A program made the translations under genes and the position numbers. Under the pieces are notes generated by a model. It was not told where the DNA came from. It did not search any database and worked only from the letters and a program-made list of their open reading frames with translations. Of a stretch of 64,000 bases of DNA, positions 58,838-64,000 are shown one piece after another. How positions within the stretch are numbered: position 1 is the first letter of the stretch; every line of letters starts with the position of its first letter. Source of the DNA: Piromyces finnis (Eukaryota > Neocallimastigomycota > Neocallimastigomycetes > Neocallimastigales > Neocallimastigaceae); the NCBI GenBank assembly GCA_002104945.1, contig MCFH01000077.1, positions 124,001 to 188,000 on the forward strand. The letters are read 5' to 3'.

Positions 58838-60271
58838 TAAAGATATTATTTCCTTTTTTAATATATCTGAATGATCTTTCGAAAGTTTGTATGGCTTTAA
58901 TTTTATAGGTTTGTTCGAAGTGGTGGTAATAGTATGTGGTTCCAATTTTGCGATTGTTAATTGTGATAATGAAGTAGCCATACACTTTTGATTGTTTATG
59001 ATAAGTTCTTTGAATTCTTTCCGTACTGGGTTAGGTACACTTTCAATTATTTCTTCTATGGTTTGTTGAAATTCTTTTTCTTCTTCTTTCGTTACTATAA
59101 CCGAGTTTAATAGTGGTGTATTTTGTCTATTATTTATTATATTTGTTATCTTTATTAAACCTTCTTCGCTCTTTTTATAGATTGCATCATCATCAGGGTC
59201 TATTAATAATCTATATTTCTTTTGAATTGTTCTTCCAATGATTATTTCATAAAAGGTATTATAATAATCAATAATATAAAAATTCTCTTTAATATTTAAA
59301 TTATTATCTATACTTATTTTTAATGGTATATATTTATTCGTAAAGATTATAGTTCCATCCGCTAGTTTTATTGTTAATTCTTCTTCTGTACTACAGATGT
59401 TTATATTTTTAATTTTACTTAATCCTTCTTTTGTAATAATGTTTACATTAGCACCAGTGTCAAATAATATTTTAAATGGTACGTTATTGATTTCCCCTAT
59501 AATTATTGGAATATTAGTGTTGGTGATATTGCAAATAATTCTTTCTACTCTTGGTTTTAGTCCTATTTCTAATTCTTTTCTAATTGCTGGGCTGGCTGCT
59601 AATAATTGTGATAAACTTATTTTTGGAAATAGGTTATAAGCTTCCTTTAATATATTGAACTTTTGATTTTTATTAAGCATTTGGATTTCTGTCATATTCC
59701 TCTTAGTTATCATTTTTTTACTATTATTTTCTATATTATTTGGTGTTTCCATAATAGTTTCTTTTTGCTTAAGAGTTTTTGAAGTTTCTTCTATTTTATT
59801 AATCTTTGTATTTCCATCATCTTCATTATTTTCCTCCTTTCTATTAATGTTTCCTTTATTGCCTCCATTATTTTTATTGTTTTCCTCATTTATTTTATTT
59901 TCATTAGTTTTGTTACTTTTATTATTTTTGTTGTCATTTTCTTCTCTGCTTTCTTCAACATAGCTTATTTCATTTTGGTTATCATTATTGTATTCATTAT
60001 ATTCACTTTCTTCTTCTGAGTCGATATCCATTATTCTTCTTCTTCTATCTCTGATTTCTTTCTTCTTTTGCTTTAATATATTAATTTTTGGTTGGTTCAA
60101 AATGGAAGGTTTTATTATTGACTTATTAGTATTATTTATTTTATTTTTATCTAATAGTTTAATAGATGTGTTTTTATTTTTGTGAAGCACATTTATTGTA
60201 TTTAGATTTTGATTTGGACGTGCAATTTTGTTTATATAGGGAGATTGCATACTCCCATCAATTAGTTTAAA
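58829..60271 (-). pseudogene. Gypsy pol N-terminus: linker, protease and start of RT (severed by the LTR)
   Basis: Pol frame entered from the -1 frameshift site at 60265-60271; the ATG at 60250 is just inside. A 150-residue Asn/Glu/Lys-rich linker is followed by SLSQLLAASPAIRKELE, the protease (ILFDTGANVNII, catalytic Asp near residue 264 counted from 60250), and a pre-RT segment (PIKLKPYKLSKDHSDILKKE). It ends in LTR sequence. Up to that point the reading frame has no lesion. Confidence 0.85.
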
Positions 60272-61409
60272 TAATTTTCTTCATCATAACTTTCAGGACA
60301 TTCGAAGTCTTGATGACCAATACGTAAGCAATTTGCACAGAAGTTTATCTTAAGTTCTGACAATTTTTGCGTTAACTCTTGAATTTCGTCGTTGTTGTCA
60401 GCATTATTTTTAAGTATATTTCTTCTTTTTTCCATTCTGTTATTGAATTGATTTCTATTATAATAATTACTTCTTTGTTCATTATTAATTATCTTATTAT
60501 TGTAATTATTATTTAAATTATCATTGTTGTTGTTATTTTGATAATATTTATTATAACCGTTTTTATTGTTAGGATAATCATAATTTGGTATATTATTATA
60601 AATTCTGTAATTTGGATTATTATTTGGATTATTGAAGTTAGAGACATATCTGTTACTATTATTATAATTTCTATATATGTTGTGATTATTATTGTACATC
60701 TTCTTAATTCTATCATTGTTGTCACTTGTATTTGGTAGTAAATAAGATGTACTAGTTTTATTCTTTGTGTTGTACATAATTTCACTATGATCTGTATTTT
60801 CTTGAAATTTGCTAAACTTATTTAATTTATTGAATTTTTCTTTGTTTGTTCCAGAGGGTATTGCCTTTCCTTTATTTTCTTTCATTAGGTTCATTATCTT
60901 CTCTTTCTTCGAAGTTATCTTCATGGCGTCTTCTAGGGTTGTTGGTTCTTCTTCCATAAGATTTTCATATATTTTTTCCCAGTTCCTGAAAGCATTAATA
61001 TAATAAGACGTTATAATTAATTCTGATAATGTGACGGTTTTATTTATTTGATTTAATAATTCCGTGAATCTTAAATCAAATTCAGAGATACTTTCATCTT
61101 TTTTATTGTAATAGAAGAGAGTTCTAAGATTTTTGAATTCTTGGAGGATGTTTTCTTGTAATGTTTACTGAGATTCTTTAAAATTGTCTCATAGTTATCT
61201 GGACTGCTTTTGTTTAAGGAATTATATACAATTGTTCTGGCCACATTCGCAGTTATTGCTAGTAAATAATCAATTTTTTCTGCTTCTTCAATGATTTTGA
61301 ATGTAGAACACCAATGGTCAAAGGAGAATTTCCATGAGTCAAAAGATATATTTGATTCGCCTAATATAGGTAATCTATTGAAAGTAATAATTTTTGTCTG
61401 GTTGTCCAT
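60262..61409 (-). pseudogene. Gypsy gag with one frameshift
   Basis: Starts at ATG 61409 (MDNQTKIITFNRLPILG). It changes frame at an A-run near 61095 (one A fewer than the related copy) and continues to 60262. The C-terminal half is Asn/Tyr-rich with one CCHC knuckle (CANCLRIGHQDFEC). It ends in T TTA AAC TAA. A sequencing error in the A-run would make it intact. Confidence 0.85.
60265..60271 (-). promoter_or_regulatory. -1 ribosomal frameshift site, gag/pol
   Basis: Canonical X XXY YYZ heptamer T TTA AAC in the gag frame, followed immediately by the gag TAA (60264-60262). The -1 frame runs straight into pol. The same arrangement occurs in the relic at 47068-47074. Confidence 0.8.
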
Positions 61410-62091
61410 TTTCTGTACTATTATTATGTTATTTCTTATATATTTTATATTTAAATAATTTCCTATTTTATTAATTATTATTATTTCTTATTTTTGTTTA
61501 TTAATTAATTATTGTTGATATTATTGATAATAATTATTGTCTATACTATTATTAAATGATAAATTTTTATTATAATTTATTATTATTATCTTAGAATATT
61601 ATCGTCAAATATTTGTATTTTTAATATTATTACTAATTATTATTAATTATTACTAATTATTAATCATTAATTATTTATTATTTATTATTTATCCTTTTAT
61701 ATTTATTATTATTATTATTCAATGTTTAGTAATATCATTATTTGTGATATGTTATTTACTAGTGTTTTAACTATTTTATTTATGATTATATATTTCAATT
61801 TATATATATATATATATTTATATTTTTTTTTATATTTTTATTACTTTAATATATCTTGCATAATATAATTTATTTTATTGTTAATTTTAATTTAATTATT
61901 ATATCAAGTCACATAACAATTTATATATTTAAAATATTATTTATTATTATTTGTATATTTTATATTCAATTGCTCGATTGATGTATATAAATCACTTTAT
62001 GTAAATGTATTTATATAATTTCATATGTTTTATTATAATTGTTATTAAATATTATTATTCACTATTAATATATATTTTATTCAATAACATA

Positions 62092-62122
<31 letters not shown>

Positions 62123-62180
62123 GTTTTATATATATATAAATATATGAAGTAAATATTAATACTTAGCTTCACCGGCCTTT
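61410..62180 (-). other. Gypsy family-2 leader
   Basis: About 770 bp, AT-rich, no ORF, with a 27-nt T-run near 62094-62122 and (AT)n near 61800-61820. Presumably the 5' UTR between PBS and gag. Confidence 0.6.
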
Positions 62181-62182
62181 AA

Positions 62183-62198
62183 AGGATTCTCCACCAAA
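62183..62198 (-). other. PBS complementary to a tRNA 3'-CCA end
   Basis: Two bases inside the 5' LTR the minus strand has TTTGGTGGAGAATCC, i.e. complement of a tRNA ending GGATTCTCCA plus CCA. The isoacceptor is not assigned. Confidence 0.65.
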
Positions 62199-62200
62199 TT

Positions 62201-62795
62201 TGATAAGTGTTTAATATTATCTTAATTTATAATTAAATAATTATAAAAGTGATAATATTCTTATCAATTTATATAAAAAAAAAAAGAATTAAAATAAATT
62301 TTTATTATAAAGTTATTTGAAATATTTTAATTCGACATAACGATTATTAACAAAATATAAAAGTTATGTTTTAAAAACACAATTTTAAAATATATTTTTG
62401 AATCAACTCTTTATTTAATACATTTATTAAAAGTATTGATTGATTTTTAAATTAGGAAATAATTACATGTATTTATAATTTTCTTTCTGTTTTAACTTTT
62501 TAAAATAAAATATTAATATGTTTTAAAATAATAATGAATAATAAATAAAAGAAACAATTTATTTTAAAGTAATTAATTTAATTAATATAACCCTATTTTA
62601 CTATTTAAAATGTTATTTATACTATGTTTATTTTATAACAAAAATATAATTTAAACTGAGTTTTAATAAATAATTTTTATACTTTTAATTAAACATTTAA
62701 ATATTATTATTATTTATTATTTATTTTTAAGTTGTTTTGAGGGTTAGTTTATATCAAGATTATAATTTCATATTTATTAATTCCAATTTATATCA
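62201..62795 (-). repeat. Gypsy family-2 5' LTR
   Basis: 595 bp, TGATAAGTG...TTATATCA in window orientation; pairs with 55407-56000. Confidence 0.9.
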
Positions 62796-62799
62796 AAAA

Positions 62800-63551
62800 T
62801 GATATAATTTGATAATAATCTTAATTTTGAATTTTACTTCAAAAAGTGATTATTATATTATATCTTTTGTTATAACTATATAAGTTATATTGATTAAGAT
62901 TTAAAATCGTTTTTATAAAAATTAATAAAATTGTTTTGTTAAAACACTAAATTGTTTTATTAGAAACACTTGTTTTTCTAATATTTAAATATTTAAAATT
63001 TTATTTATTTAAGTATAAAAGTGATTATTAAAATTATAAAATATTAATCTAACTATATAATATTTCTTTATTAATAATAATAATTATGATTAAAATAAGA
63101 ATATTTACATGTATTTATATTTTCTTTTGAATTTAAACTATTTACATTAAAACAATAAAATTAATAACTATTTACAATAAAAGTAATAAAAGTAATTAGA
63201 AATAACAATAAAAGAAATAATTAAAAGTTAAAGAATATAAAAAGTTGTTTATTTTACAATTAATTAAAGTAATAATTATTTTTAGTATTTTAATAAAAGT
63301 GTTTAATTATATTATTTTATAACATGAATTATTATATTTGTTTACTTTTAAAGTGTAATTTACTAACGAAGTTATTAAACATTTAATTTAACAATTAATT
63401 TAACAAAAGTTATATATTTTGATCTCGATTAATTAAAGTTTATTATTTTCTTTCAATAATCAAAATATATGCAGTGTTAAGGATTAATTTTATTTTAAAA
63501 TTTTGGTAAACTATAACTTATTTTAAGTTACTTTTTAGGGTTAACTTAAAA
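62800..63551 (-). repeat. LTR-like repeat, family C, minus orientation, truncated
   Basis: Reverse complement of most of 41930-42742. It is cut at 63551, where family D sequence (TGTAAAAG) begins, and at its left end abuts the Gypsy 5' LTR: nested insertions. Confidence 0.6.
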
Positions 63552-64000
63552 TGTAAAAGTTTTACTAAACTTATGATTTAATATTAAAATATTAAATTAA
63601 ATAAAAGATTAAAAGATAAATAGGTTAGAAAAAATGTTTTAGTAAAATAATCTTAATTGTTTTATAAGCGAATAATTAAATTATATATTGTGATTAAAAT
63701 AATTTCTTTTTATTTTGTTTAAATAAAATATTAATAAAGAATATAATAATAAAATTATTTAATAGCAATACTTATTAAGTATTGATTATTGTTAATAATC
63801 TTTACAAAGATTTTAATTCCATAAACTATTCTAAACTATTTATACTATTTGTAATTTTACATTTAATAATAAAATAACTTTTCAATACATGATTATATTC
63901 ATAATATATTTTATAATACTAAAACTATACATTAATTATTATTATAGTTACTAATTTACTTTAATACTAACGCTAAAGTATTTAACGTTAGTTTTAACTA
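63552..64000 (+). repeat. LTR family D, start of a copy leaving the window
   Basis: TGTAAAAGTTTTACTAAAC onward matches the reverse complement of 43300-44277 for about 240 bp and more weakly beyond. It is inserted in the family C repeat and runs off the window end. Confidence 0.55.

Larger units (their letters stand above)
55403..62799 (-). mobile_element. Gypsy family-2 retrotransposon, near full length
   Basis: LTRs at 55407-56000 and 62201-62795 (TGATAAGTG...TTATATCA), nearly identical, with a possible 4-bp AAAA duplication (55403-55406 and 62796-62799). On the minus strand: 5' LTR, PBS, gag, pol (protease, RT, RNase H, integrase), polypurine tract, 3' LTR. RT before integrase gives Ty3/gypsy. 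Breaks: two single-base homopolymer changes and one solo-LTR insertion in RT. Confidence 0.92.

Noticed and set aside
62094-62122. Long T-run as the tail of another SINE or LINE
   Set aside because: No tRNA-like head, LINE 3' end or direct repeats around it; it lies in the Gypsy leader.

Overview
The window looks like nuclear DNA of an anaerobic gut fungus (Neocallimastigomycota; genus not resolved). It is extremely AT-rich, with long AAT-type asparagine tracts inside coding regions and large gene-poor AT spacers. One secreted protein (20-24 kb) carries four copies of the short Cys-rich fungal dockerin (CBM10-like) module, which is typical of that phylum. A nuclear tRNA-Cys, Pol III retroposons and several LTR retrotransposons fit a eukaryotic chromosome. 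Most of the sequence is mobile DNA.

Layout. 1-2.1 kb: 3' end of a LINE and a second poly(A) retroposon. 2.1-3.1 kb: solo LTR. 3.16-9.04 kb: complete Copia element (minus strand) with one in-frame TGA. 9.96-18.2 kb: an island of four ORFs unlike ordinary fungal genes. One is a D6/D11-type (poxvirus / linear-plasmid) DEAH helicase, and another has a small Cys/His motif common in large-DNA-virus proteins; I read the island as a probable endogenous virus- or plasmid-like element. Two apparently identical tRNA-derived SINEs and a LINE fragment have invaded it, and one SINE replaced the helicase C-terminus. 20.0-25.0 kb: two tandem secretory-pathway genes, a PI-PLC-like protein with four dockerins and lectin-like repeats, and a Cys-rich membrane protein.

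27.1-31.4 kb: an LTR element with apparently identical LTRs, target-site duplication, PBS and polypurine tract, but no gag or pol. Its only substantial gene encodes a secreted, probably surface-anchored LRAT/NlpC-like protein, so it looks like a non-autonomous Copia-type element carrying a host-type cargo gene. 31.9-32.9 kb: second solo LTR. 33.0-39.7 kb: intact Tf1/sushi-like Gypsy element, apparently self-primed, inserted just upstream of tRNA-Cys (39.7 kb). 39.8-41.6 kb: degenerate LINE with a giant AAT expansion.

41.6-64 kb: a mosaic of nested LTRs and two related Gypsy elements on the minus strand. One (44.8-48.0 kb) is deleted; the other (55.4-62.8 kb) is nearly complete. Both keep the same UUUAAAC slippery heptamer directly before the gag stop codon. 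No host gene is visible there. Repeat boundaries and domain calls were made by eye; no database search was run.
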